From positions 248,001 through 312,000 of the forward strand of contig OZ244789.1 in NCBI GenBank assembly GCA_965219705.1: 64,000 bases of DNA, given 5' to 3'. The translations under genes and the position numbers were made by a program. This document shows, in pieces, positions 47,632-56,038 of the stretch; position 1 is the first letter of the stretch; each line of letters starts with the position of its first letter. The notes beneath the pieces were generated by a model. That model ran no database searches, was not told the DNA's origin, and was given only the letters and a program-made list of their open reading frames with translations. Source of the DNA: JAJECS01 sp965219705. GTDB lineage: Bacteria > Chloroflexota > UBA11872.

Positions 47632-47682
47632 CGGCCTGCGACCACAGGTCTTCCTGAAACGCAAAAAGGGCCGCATACATGG
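47632..47682. repeat. ~50-base direct repeat, copy 2
   Basis: Second copy of the block at 47109-47162. Its right end touches the left end of the IS481 element. Confidence 0.65.
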
Positions 47683-47686
47683 TTGC

Positions 47687-48929
47687 TGTGCAGACCGGAG
47701 ACATGGTTTACACGTCCAGTGGTTAGGCGGAGGACCCAGATGTGCCATTTGCGGTGCGACGCGTGAGTGACTTGCGGGCGGAGTTTGTGGCCCTGGCGCG
47801 GCAGCCGGGGGCCAACCGGCGCGCCTTGTGCCGCCGCTTTGGGATTGCGCCGACGACCGGCTACAAGTGGCTGGGGCGCTACGCCGCGGAGGGAGGGCGC
47901 GGCTTGCAGGACCGCTCGCGGCGCCCGCACCGCAGTCCGGCCCGGACGGCGCCGGGGATGGAGCAGGCCGTGCTGGCCCGGCGCGCCCAGCAGCCCACCT
48001 GGGGCGCGCGCAAGCTGCGGGTGCTGTTGGCCCGCCAGGGCGTTCAGCCGCTGCCCGCGGCCTCCACCATCACCGCGATCCTGCGGCGGCACCACGCGCT
48101 GGATCCCGCGCAGGGGGCCGGCCAGCCGCGCGCCTGGCAGCGGTTCGAGCACCTGCACCCCAACGCCTTGTGGCAGATGGACTTCAAAGCCGGCTGGCCC
48201 TGCGGCGCCGGCCGCTGCCACCCCCTCACCATCCTCGACGACCACTCGCGCTATGCCCTCGGCCTGGCCGCCTGTGCCAATCAGCGCACCGCGACGGTGC
48301 GCGCCCACCTGCTGACGGCCTTCCAGCGCTACGGCCTGCCCGACCGCCTGCTGGTGGACAACGGCAGTCCCTGGGGCAACCACCCGGCCCATCCCGACAC
48401 CCCGCTCACCGTCTGGCTGCGCCGCTTGGGCATCGCCGTCAGCCATAGCCGCCCGTACCACCCGCAGACGCTGGGCAAGGACGAGCGCTTCCACGGCACC
48501 TTGCAGCGCGACCTTGGGGGGCAGCCGCCCCGGCCCGACCTGGACGCGTGGCAGGCTGCCTTCGATGCCTGGCGGCACGAGTACAACCACGTCCGCCCGC
48601 ACAAGAGCCTAGCCCTGGCGGTGCCCGCCACTCGCTATCACGTCAGCCCTCGGCCCTTGCCGGCCCAGCTGCCGCCCCTGCCCTACGGCCCCGACGACCA
48701 GGTGCGCCGGGTCCAGGCGGGTGGCTGGGTGTCCTTTCAGGGCCACCACCTCCGGCTGCCCAAGGCGCTGCGCGGCCAGCCCGTGGCGTTTCGGCCAACG
48801 GCCACCGACGGCTGCAGGGCCATCCGCTTCCTGACCGACGACCTGGGCACGGTGGACCTGCGAGAGCCCACCTAAATGTGTCAACCATGTCTCCGAACAC
48901 CTGTAACCCATCTCCCCGGTCTGGACACA
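47687..48929 (+). mobile_element. IS481-family insertion sequence
   Basis: The ends are imperfect inverted repeats of about 27 bases. Reading inward, the left is tgtgcagaccggagacatgg and the right is tgtgtccagaccggggagat; both continue to ggtttaca or gggttaca. A second internal copy of the cggagacatggtt block lies just inside the right end. One transposase gene fills the element. No clear target duplication was found. Confidence 0.82.
47742..48875 (+). CDS. IS481-family transposase
   Basis: A 377-residue DDE transposase. The helix-turn-helix is ALCRRFGIAPTTGYKWLGRY. The integrase core has D147 (WQMDFKA), D206 (LLVDNGSP) and E248 (LGKDERFHGTLQ). GGAGG precedes the GTG start. It appears intact. 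Confidence 0.93.
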   Translation: MPFAVRRVSDLRAEFVALARQPGANRRALCRRFGIAPTTGYKWLGRYAAEGGRGLQDRSRRPHRSPARTAPGMEQAVLARRAQQPTWGARKLRVLLARQGVQPLPAASTITAILRRHHALDPAQGAGQPRAWQRFEHLHPNALWQMDFKAGWPCGAGRCHPLTILDDHSRYALGLAACANQRTATVRAHLLTAFQRYGLPDRLLVDNGSPWGNHPAHPDTPLTVWLRRLGIAVSHSRPYHPQTLGKDERFHGTLQRDLGGQPPRPDLDAWQAAFDAWRHEYNHVRPHKSLALAVPATRYHVSPRPLPAQLPPLPYGPDDQVRRVQAGGWVSFQGHHLRLPKALRGQPVAFRPTATDGCRAIRFLTDDLGTVDLREPT

Positions 48930-49723
48930 CCCTGGGCGCGACCGACGCCGCATCCTTCGACATCGTTGGCGCCTCGGGCCAGCTCCAGACGAAAGCCGCC
49001 CTCGACTCCGAGACCAGGACCAGCTACTCGGTCACCGTCGCGGTCCGCGACGCCAAGGACATCCACGGCAACCCCGACACGACCACGGATGACACCATCA
49101 CCGTGTCGATCAGCGTGACCACCGAGGACGAAGCGCCCGCGCCGCCGGGGGGCATCGGCGCCACCCCTGCGGCCACCACCACGGAGCTGCCCGGCGACCG
49201 CCTGCTAATCCAGCGCCATGACGTGCCAGACGCCTCGCTGGAAGTGGCGGTCGGTTCGATCTCGGCCGATGGGACCACCGTCGTCATGGCCGGGGTCATC
49301 CGCGACGAGACCTTGGGCCAAACGTACCTCGTCGTGCGGCGCGAATCGGACGGCTGGATCGTGCGCCGCTGGGTGCCGCCCGACAGCCCGCTGGTCTACC
49401 AGATCCCTTGGGCAGTGGTGAACACGCTGTACACGGTGCCGGTGGGGGTGGTGGGCGCCATTCCGCTCGACGACCAGTTCCCTGAGCCGAACCTGTTGGT
49501 GCGGCGCTTTGATGGGGGCGACGACCGGATCTTCGGCTACGACGGGACGCTGGGGAAATGGCGGCACGTGCCGGACATTACGACGTTCCAGGCGCTGGGC
49601 TTCTACTGGTGCAACGTCACCGCCGCCGACGCGGCGTTCTTCGAGCGCATCACCCCCGGCCCGCCGCATCCCGCGAGCCAGACGCCGACGCGGGCCGACC
49701 ATCCCAACTGTCTGACGTCCTAA
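48917..49723 (+). pseudogene. cadherin-like surface protein, C-terminal fragment
   Basis: The frame begins inside the right end of the IS481 element. It encodes the end of a cadherin-type repeat (TLGATDAASFDIVGASGQLQ, then ALDSETRTSYSVTVAVRDAKD). A Pro linker and a C-terminal domain with LLVRRFDGGDDRIFGYDG, WRHVPDITTFQALGFYWCNV and AADAAFFERI follow. The upstream part of the gene is not found on the left of the IS, so the insertion went with a deletion or rearrangement. The fragment has no start or signal of its own. Confidence 0.8.
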
Positions 49724-50215
49724 GCGTGGTCGCCGTTTCGCGGACCACGTGCTTGCCCGCGTGCGGTGGCTTCGCTGCCACGCTGACGGACTTCGGATTT
49801 CCAGGGCTGACCGGGAGGTGGTTCCCGCTATTCGAGTGGCTGGTGCGGCCTCGGCGAACGGATGCCATGAGCCCATGCGCTGCCGGCGTCTGGGATGTCG
49901 TAGTTCGCGGCCACGACGGACGCATTGTGAGCCGCACGTGACACCGGCCACCGCGTCGCTGCCGGGCCGAGCTCCTGGATGCCGGCCAAACTCCGGTCGA
50001 TTCTGCGATCCGTTGGCCGAGGTTCGGACGGCTCAGCACCTGAGCGGTGCTCAGCTTGAGCTGTGTCATGCCTCGTCTCCTGCACCGATGGGCACCGACC
50101 ATCAGGCTCTGGAGCTCGCGGCTGCCACATACGCCCACCCGGTGATTGCCGTCAACCCCGGTGGGGTTCATCCGCGGCGGTACCGCCCCGTGCACGCCTG
50201 ACGTGAGCGGCGACG
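49724..50215. other. gene-free stretch
   Basis: Open frames here overlap each other on both strands and none resembles a protein. No RNA gene, clear terminator or promoter was recognised. Confidence 0.5.
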
Positions 50216-51463
50216 ATGCCACCTCGGCTGTTGGTGCAAGTGCCGCTGGTGGTATGTGGCGTGCTGGGCGTCGCGATCGTCATCGGCCGCGTAAGGGCGG
50301 GGCGGCGGACGCCTTCCCAGTGGCTGGCGCTCGCTGGATTCATTGCCTGGTCGGTCGGGGCCGGTGTCGACGCAGTGTGGCCGTGGCTCCTGCACGCTGG
50401 TGTGTTACCTGATCTCCGTCATCTGGCGGTTGGCTGGCTGCGCGTCGCTTGTGTTCTGTCGGTGGCGCTCGTCATTACGACTTTCGGCATTCGTGAACGG
50501 CTGCGTCCGGTGTTTGTAGCCGGAGCCATCGGCGCAGGGTTCCTCGTGTGGTGGCTCCCCGCGCATGGCGGGGTCCTTGGGCGTCGTCCGCAGGCCGATT
50601 GGGTGGAGTGGGCTGGAATGGGGCTGTATCTGGGCTATTTCGTAGCCGTGTGGGGCGTTGTGCTGGAACTGGGCCGCGCGCGCTATCGCGTGGGTCTGCC
50701 GCTGGCGAAGCAGGTACAACTGCGCTTGGTGCAGGCGATGTCGGTGGCGGCACTGACCCATGTGGCAGCCACAGCGCTGGCGTTCGCCGGCGTGCAGGCG
50801 GAGTGGCCGGGATTCAGCGTTGAGGCCGTAACACCGGTGCTGAGCGTGCTGCTCCTGATCTTCGCGGTGCTGTTCTGGCTGGCACTGGCGCCTCCAGATA
50901 CCTGGCTGCGGCTGGCGGCACGCATGGAGGCGACCGAAGCCCGAGCCTTCGCCGCAACATTCGCGCTGCAGACGAAAGAGGATGCGGCGCGCGGCCGTGA
51001 CCTCGGCTGGCGTGTCGCGCTGATTGCCCTGGCCGAACAAGTGGCCCGGGCGCAGGGCTGCGGCTTCGACGAGGTGGCGCACTTGCGGTTGGCCGCAGCC
51101 TTGCTGCATACGGACTTCGAGGTGCGTGCTTCGAGTGAGCCGACGCGGTCGATGCGGCACGGTCGACTCCGTGGCGATGATTCGGCTGTCCGCCAGGGGG
51201 TGCATTCGCTCATCGCACGCACCGTCTGGGTGCCGGTAGAGGCGCTGGAGGTGCTGTGCGAGGTAGTGAGTAACGCTCCAAAGATCCGTGCTGCCAGGGT
51301 GCTCAAAGTGGTAGAAAGCTATGTAGCCTTGGCGAATCCATGGGATCCGGGCGCGGCGTCGGCTGACACGGCGACCGCGTTCGCGGCGGTCGACCGAGAA
51401 TTCCCGGATTGGGAAGAAGTCGCGGCGTTGCGAAGGGTGCTCACCAGCAGTGGTGCTCTCTAG
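50216..51463 (+). CDS. multi-helix membrane protein with cytoplasmic domain (MAB_1171c-like)
   Basis: The first ~225 residues hold seven hydrophobic segments (for example LVVCGVLGVAIVIG, WLALAGFIAWSVGAG and VLSVLLLIFAVLFWLAL). The C-terminal ~190 residues are soluble and helical, with no intact catalytic motif. This plan matches the MAB_1171c/DUF6545 family. In actinobacteria that family often sits beside an XRE regulator and an ImmA/IrrE-type protein, exactly as here. Its molecular function is not established. The start lies in a weak context; the next in-frame Met is far downstream. Confidence 0.7.
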   Translation: MPPRLLVQVPLVVCGVLGVAIVIGRVRAGRRTPSQWLALAGFIAWSVGAGVDAVWPWLLHAGVLPDLRHLAVGWLRVACVLSVALVITTFGIRERLRPVFVAGAIGAGFLVWWLPAHGGVLGRRPQADWVEWAGMGLYLGYFVAVWGVVLELGRARYRVGLPLAKQVQLRLVQAMSVAALTHVAATALAFAGVQAEWPGFSVEAVTPVLSVLLLIFAVLFWLALAPPDTWLRLAARMEATEARAFAATFALQTKEDAARGRDLGWRVALIALAEQVARAQGCGFDEVAHLRLAAALLHTDFEVRASSEPTRSMRHGRLRGDDSAVRQGVHSLIARTVWVPVEALEVLCEVVSNAPKIRAARVLKVVESYVALANPWDPGAASADTATAFAAVDREFPDWEEVAALRRVLTSSGAL

Positions 51464-51863
51464 GGTCGGCGTTGCTCTTCAGGTCCGATGTCACTCGGAT
51501 TCATCCCGATGGTCCACCGGCAGGCAATCGGAGCCAGACTAAGGATCATTCCGGCCAAGCCTCATCAAGCGCCTCCTCCTGCGGGTAGGCGTCGCAGGTG
51601 GGTCATCGGATTCGACGAGGACGTCACTTAAGCCACCGGATGGGAGATTCACCGCACTGTGGCGCCGGCCGAGGTCCTGGGTCGCCGTAGACGCCAATGC
51701 TGGCATTCTCTAGATTGATGGGGAGTATTTCGGGATCGGATGACAAGTGCGGGAGCGATCTGGCCGTGGCCGGGTTGCCGCGCCTGGGTGTCGGGGGCGC
51801 TATTGCCTTGATGCGCCTGGCACCGCGGTGAGTCAATTCGCATCAGCGGAACTCGGGATAGGG
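51464..51863. other. convergent gap without genes
   Basis: The gap between the membrane protein and the ImmA/IrrE gene shows no protein-like frame, no clear hairpin terminator and no repeat. Confidence 0.5.
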
Positions 51864-52358
51864 CTATCCGAGAACGCTATTCGCTTGGTAGTAGGCGCGA
51901 AGACGAGCCCGAAGGGTCGCCGGGGGGTCCCACGTGCTAGGTGGATCAGTTCCTTCCAAGAGCGATCGCAGCCGGTCCGGTCGCTCGGCGAAGTGCACCA
52001 GAGCGGCCCCGAGGGCCTCAGCTGCGAGTTCGTCGTCGGGCGACGGCGGGTCGGTTGCAGCGAGCACATCGCCCACGGATCGACTGCGGTGATTGAGCAG
52101 CAGGTGGGCACACTCGTGGCAGATGACGGCCAGCTGGAGGCGGTCGGACGCCCCGGCCGGGTAGAACACGACATGGGACCCGTGGATCGTGATGCGGGCG
52201 CCCGAAATGCCGCCAGCCGGGAGACGCGCATCCGGTACGGGGGTGATGACGATGCCGAGGCGCGATCCGAGTCGCTCGAGGAGCAGGTCGCCGTTGAAGC
52301 AGCGGCCGGTGAGTCCCAGTTGGCGCAGCAGCGCTCGGGCCTCCACCAGCGCGTTCAC
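51864..52358 (-). CDS. ImmA/IrrE-type zinc metallopeptidase
   Basis: A 164-residue protein with the zinc motif HECAHLLLNH (HExxH) in the middle and a following acidic helix (SPDDELAAEALGAALV) that can supply the third ligand. Family members cleave XRE-type repressors to release gene expression. Its start overlaps the upstream XRE stop by four bases, so regulator and protease are translated together. Confidence 0.9.
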   Translation of the reverse strand: MNALVEARALLRQLGLTGRCFNGDLLLERLGSRLGIVITPVPDARLPAGGISGARITIHGSHVVFYPAGASDRLQLAVICHECAHLLLNHRSRSVGDVLAATDPPSPDDELAAEALGAALVHFAERPDRLRSLLEGTDPPSTWDPPATLRARLRAYYQANSVLG

Positions 52359-52717
52359 ACGTCCCGGTTCTGTTGCTCCGTGATCCGCTGGGCGAGACGA
52401 ATCATATCCAGCAGAAGTAGCCGGCCTTCGGGCCCGAGCCGCTCGGCCGATCGCAACGCGACCTCGATCTCGGAGGCAGGCTCTGAGCGCTCCGAGTCTT
52501 CCTCGTCCGTCGCCTCGAAGAAATACGCCGGCGAAACCTCGAAGAAGCTGGCAAGGGCGGCGATCACCTTGCGGCTGGGGTTGTCCTGGCGCCCGGCCAG
52601 CATGTTGCGGAGGTAGGTGAGGGAGACGCCGGTTTCCCGAGCGACCTCATCGACGCTGTAGGCCGTGTCGTCGGCGTTGCGAACCGTGGCGAACAGGTAC
52701 TGCATCCGCAGCGCCAT
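52355..52717 (-). CDS. XRE-family regulator (EspR-like)
   Basis: The ATG at 52717 is preferred: it follows GGGGA and lies downstream of the promoter at 52768-52796, whereas the longer frame to 52789 would start inside that promoter. The 120-residue product begins MALRMQYLFATVR. The helix-turn-helix is YSVDEVARETGVSLTYLRNM followed by LAGRQDNPSRKVIAALASFF. The FEVSPAYFF motif is typical of EspR-like regulators. A helical tail may dimerise or be the protease target. It probably binds the two operator copies next to it. Confidence 0.88.
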   Translation of the reverse strand: MALRMQYLFATVRNADDTAYSVDEVARETGVSLTYLRNMLAGRQDNPSRKVIAALASFFEVSPAYFFEATDEEDSERSEPASEIEVALRSAERLGPEGRLLLLDMIRLAQRITEQQNRDV

Positions 52718-52742
52718 GTCGACAAGGTCCCCGCCGCCTGGG

Positions 52743-52827
52743 TCACTATGATGATCTCCTGGCATGATTGTATTGACAGGGCCTCCCACCCGTCATTACG
52801 ATGATCAATCACCATCATAGTGATCTG
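52743..52827. promoter_or_regulatory. divergent promoters with paired inverted operators
   Basis: Operator 1 (52743-52756, tcactatgatgatc) and operator 2 (52808-52824, atcaccatcatagtgat) share the 11-base word catcatagtga in opposite orientation. Between them lie a rightward promoter (TTGACA 52773-52778, 18 bases, TACGAT 52797-52802) and a leftward one (TGACGG, 17 bases, TACAAT ending at 52768). Each operator sits just downstream of one promoter, well placed for repression of both directions by the XRE protein. Confidence 0.72.
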
Positions 52828-52834
52828 ATCTGCC

Positions 52835-53572
52835 ATGTCAACGCACGCACGGACCTGGCCGCCGGGCGGGAATCGGCCCCTTGCCTCGGTTCCGGCGGGG
52901 ATCATGGCGGTGGAAGCCGGTGGCCGGCAACGCCGCGTGTGCGTGCTGGTGCTGGCTGCGGACCCGACCACGGCCGGTAGCGTCGAGCGCCGGCTGGCGG
53001 GCCATCCGGCCATTGAGGTGGTCGCGGCCGTGCACCACGCCGACGCAGCGGTCGTGGCCTGCGCACGGCACCGCGTTGATGTGGTGATCACCGTGTCCGA
53101 GGCCCAGGCCGCCCGGACGCGGCTGCTGCAGCGGGCCGTAGCGATCCGATCCCGATACCCGGCCACCCGTGTTGTCGTGGCGCTTGGCAGCGAGCAGCGC
53201 ATGTGGGACACGCTGCTGGCAAGACCCGACGGCATGCTCACGGCAGCGGCTTCATCGCAGGAGATACACGCGGTGGTAGGGAGCGCCGCTGCGGGCCACC
53301 TGACCATCGGGCAGTCCCTCCGCGAGGCGTTCTTCGAAGCCTGCGCGCCCGCGAGCGAGCAGCCCGATACGGCTTTGGAAGAGCTCACGCCGCGCGAGGT
53401 CGAGATCATCTCGGCCGGCGCGCGCGGCCTGACCTCACGTGAGATCGCGAGCCAACTGCATATTGCCGTGAATACCGTGGAGAAGGCGCTGACGGTGATC
53501 TACCGCAAGCTCCGCGCCCGCAATCGAGCCGAGGCCTGTTTGATTGCCGCACGGCGAGGCTTGGTCCGCTGA
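52835..53572 (+). CDS. LuxR/NarL-type regulator with receiver-like N-terminus
   Basis: The 245-residue product has an N-terminal domain (about 32-150, RRVCVLVLAADPTTAGSVE) shaped like a receiver but lacking the usual Asp pair and phospho-acceptor Asp. A clear LuxR helix-turn-helix follows (LTPREVEIISAGARG, LTSREIASQLHIAVNTVEKA). It probably responds to something other than phosphorylation. It is divergent from the XRE gene across shared operators and precedes the secretion-gene block, which it may control. The Met at 52904 is an alternative start. Confidence 0.85.
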   Translation: MSTHARTWPPGGNRPLASVPAGIMAVEAGGRQRRVCVLVLAADPTTAGSVERRLAGHPAIEVVAAVHHADAAVVACARHRVDVVITVSEAQAARTRLLQRAVAIRSRYPATRVVVALGSEQRMWDTLLARPDGMLTAAASSQEIHAVVGSAAAGHLTIGQSLREAFFEACAPASEQPDTALEELTPREVEIISAGARGLTSREIASQLHIAVNTVEKALTVIYRKLRARNRAEACLIAARRGLVR

Positions 53573-53908
53573 ATCCGTGCTCGGGTCGAACTCTGACCCG
53601 GCACAGAAGAGCAGGGACCGGCTGCGACGGGCGAGAGTTGGCGGCTCGTGACGGCGGCACAGCTGCTGGCATTGCTCGGTGCGACTGGGCTGTTGGAGGT
53701 CCCGTCCGTCCATTCGCACAACGAGCGCCTCGGCGGGCTGACTCCGCGAGTCCCCTGGATTGACGATTACGGAATCCTGGATACCGCGGACCCTCACGCG
53801 CCTTTAGGTTGATCTCAGCGCGCACATCGCGCGCACCCGCACGCTGGCGGCGGCGTCGAGCCTCCCCGACGCCGCCGCCCCGCGTGAGCGAAGGAGCCCA
53901 ACCGGGTC
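53573..53908. other. gap before the secretion gene block
   Basis: No protein-like frame. It should hold the promoter of the following operon, but no convincing -35/-10 pair was identified. Confidence 0.4.
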
Positions 53909-55378
53909 GTGAACGATCAGGGGACCAGCCTGCCGATCCGGGTGCACGTGTGCCTGCTGCGGGCCGCCGAGATCCAGGAGGTGCGGGCCGCCATGGCCCA
54001 GCGACCGGCCGGCCAGCTTGAGTTGGCGGGTCTGTCCACGGACGGCGAGGACGCCGCTGCCCACGTGGCGGCGAGCCAGCCCGACGTGGTGATCGTCGGG
54101 GCGGAACTATTTCCCGAGGGCAGCGGCAACAGCTTGCCGGCCCTTCTGACCGACCTGCACGCACAGGGCCAGCGCGCGATCGTGCTGATCGAGGTATGGA
54201 ACGACAACCTCGGCGACGATCTCGAGCGCCTGCCGGGCGTCGAGGCCGTGCACCACCGACCCATCGAAGCTGCCGCGGTGGTCGGGCAGGCCTGGGCCGT
54301 CGGAAGCACGGCTCGGGCGGCGCGGCAACGCGCGCGGCAGCAGGAAACCGAAGCCGCCGAGCAGCTGGCGGAGCGCCTGGTCGTCCCGCCGGCGGGGCGC
54401 TCGATCGTCTGCCTCACGGCGCGCAAGGGAGGGATCGGCAAGGACACCCTCGCCTCCAACCTGGCCTGGGCCGTCGCCGAGCGCAACGTGCCGGTGCTGC
54501 TCATCGGGAGCGACCCCAAGGACGATCTGGCCTCCTACTGTGGCGTCGACGCGACCCCCGGCCTGGCGGCGTTCCTGCGCCAGCCCAATCGCGACGGATT
54601 CCAGGCCGGACTGCAGCGATTCCGAAACTTCCATCTGATGGTCGGCCTGGCCGACGACCACTTGGCCGCGCAGTGGAACGCGCGGTTCGAGCGCGAAGAG
54701 CCCAACCTGATCCGCGAACTGCTGGTGACGGCGCGTGACTTCCCCTACGGGGCCGTCGTGGTGACCCTCCCGACCGAGTACGGCCACTGGCGGTTCCAGC
54801 CGCTGGCGCGGGCGGATCGCATCCTGTACGTGGTCACGCCGGCGCAGGCCGACGTCGTCAACGCCATCCGCGATATCACGATGGTCCGCCGTGACGTCGG
54901 ACCGGAATTCATGCCGGAGGACCGGCTGTTCCTGCTGGTGAACCGGGTCCGCCCCGGCGACCGGCGTCGCGTCCCGGAGATCGCCAACCTGATCGCCGAG
55001 GGCGTGGGGTTCGAGATCCCGGTCATCGGGGTGATCCCGGATGCCCATCCCTACGTGGCGGTGGCCCAGAGTCGCGGCGAGCTGCCGCACAGCTGGATGA
55101 TCGACGAACTCGAGGCCTTCCGCTCGGCCATTGACGAAGTGGCCGAGCGCTTGGGGCTCGTGCAGCCCCAGGCCCCGCGCCCTGGAGGCGGTCCCGGGGG
55201 GCTGCGCGCCGTGCTTCACCGCGTCCTGCGGGGGTTCGCTCCCGCGCCCGAGGTGACCGCGAGGTGGAGCCGTGACCCCCGGTCGCCGCTTGTGCCTGGC
55301 GATCACTTTGGTGGCCCTGATGCTGTTGCCCGCCGCGCCGGCATTGGCGCAGACCGATCCGATCACGTTTGCGGTTGA
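53909..55378 (+). CDS. MinD/CpaE-like ATPase
   Basis: A 489-residue protein with an N-terminal receiver-like domain (about 10-130, PDVVIVGAELFPEG) and a MinD/ParA-type domain (about 165-420). This is the CpaE plan, used to localise pili or secretion complexes. The deviant Walker A reads RKGGIGKDT: Asp179 replaces the Thr that normally binds magnesium, so ATPase activity may be lost. Later motifs (LLIGSDPKDDLA, YVVTPAQADVVNA) are recognisable. Its last 107 bases overlap the next gene in another frame. It heads a six-gene operon. Confidence 0.82.
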   Translation: MNDQGTSLPIRVHVCLLRAAEIQEVRAAMAQRPAGQLELAGLSTDGEDAAAHVAASQPDVVIVGAELFPEGSGNSLPALLTDLHAQGQRAIVLIEVWNDNLGDDLERLPGVEAVHHRPIEAAAVVGQAWAVGSTARAARQRARQQETEAAEQLAERLVVPPAGRSIVCLTARKGGIGKDTLASNLAWAVAERNVPVLLIGSDPKDDLASYCGVDATPGLAAFLRQPNRDGFQAGLQRFRNFHLMVGLADDHLAAQWNARFEREEPNLIRELLVTARDFPYGAVVVTLPTEYGHWRFQPLARADRILYVVTPAQADVVNAIRDITMVRRDVGPEFMPEDRLFLLVNRVRPGDRRRVPEIANLIAEGVGFEIPVIGVIPDAHPYVAVAQSRGELPHSWMIDELEAFRSAIDEVAERLGLVQPQAPRPGGGPGGLRAVLHRVLRGFAPAPEVTARWSRDPRSPLVPGDHFGGPDAVARRAGIGADRSDHVCG

Positions 55379-55604
55379 GTCCCTCAAGGGCTTCCTGGCC
55401 GCCATTGCCAGCTTGGCGGTGGCGGCGGCGATTGGCTGGAAGGCCATTGCCGCCTGGACCTCGAACAGCGTCGAGGCCCAGATCGAGGCGCGCCGCTTTG
55501 CCATGCAGGCGCTGGTGGTCTACGGGCTGGTGATGGCATTCAACTTCGGGCTGCTGCAGGGCGCGGTGGAGTTTCTGGTCGACACCATGGGCGGCCGGGC
55601 GTGA
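55272..55604 (+). CDS. VirB2/TrbC pilin-like small membrane protein
   Basis: A 110-residue protein: signal peptide (LCLAITLVALMLLPAAPALA, cleavage near ALA-QTD) and two hydrophobic helices (about 39-62 and 83-105). Size and plan fit a type IV secretion pilin. GGTGGAG precedes the GTG. It starts inside the end of the CpaE-like gene and overlaps the PrgI-like gene by four bases. Confidence 0.72.
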   Translation: MTPGRRLCLAITLVALMLLPAAPALAQTDPITFAVESLKGFLAAIASLAVAAAIGWKAIAAWTSNSVEAQIEARRFAMQALVVYGLVMAFNFGLLQGAVEFLVDTMGGRA

Positions 55605-56038
55605 CCCCCGGGACACCCCAGCGCTTCGTCATCCCGGAAGACCTGGAGCACGTGCCGGCCCGCTGGCCGCTGGGCGGCTTTCGCCTGACCAACCGCGAGC
55701 TGCTCTGGCTGGTGGCCCTGGGCGCGTTCGAGCTGGTGCTGATGGCCGTGCTGGTGCCGTGGCTTGGTCTCGGCCCGCTTGCGGGGTTCGCCCTCGCGCT
55801 CCCGCTGGTGCTCGGCTGGTCGCTGCTGCGGGTGCGGGTCGACGACGCGCCGCTGGATCGGCACCTCATGGCGCTGGCTCGGTTCTGGCTGGGTCCGCGC
55901 CTCCTCAGCCGCCGCCGCCCGCCCTTGCGGGCGATGCAGCGGCTGCGAATCCCCGATCCTCTCTATCGCCTGGACTTGCAGGATCAAGCGTCGGCCACCG
56001 TCGTCCGGCATGGTTGGGGATTTCGTGTCGACGGATAG
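55601..56038 (+). CDS. PrgI/VirB3-like membrane protein
   Basis: A 145-residue protein starting TPGTPQRFVIPEDLEHVPARW, with two helices at about 34-55 and 57-77 and a basic soluble tail. This matches the PrgI family, the VirB3-like inner-membrane component found before VirB4 in conjugation systems of Gram-positives and Chloroflexota. It is translationally coupled on both sides. Confidence 0.75.
   Translation: MTPGTPQRFVIPEDLEHVPARWPLGGFRLTNRELLWLVALGAFELVLMAVLVPWLGLGPLAGFALALPLVLGWSLLRVRVDDAPLDRHLMALARFWLGPRLLSRRRPPLRAMQRLRIPDPLYRLDLQDQASATVVRHGWGFRVDG

Noticed and set aside
49650..50222. 190-codon minus-strand frame
   Set aside because: Partly antisense to the cadherin-like fragment, and the rest shows no conserved pattern or ribosome-binding site.
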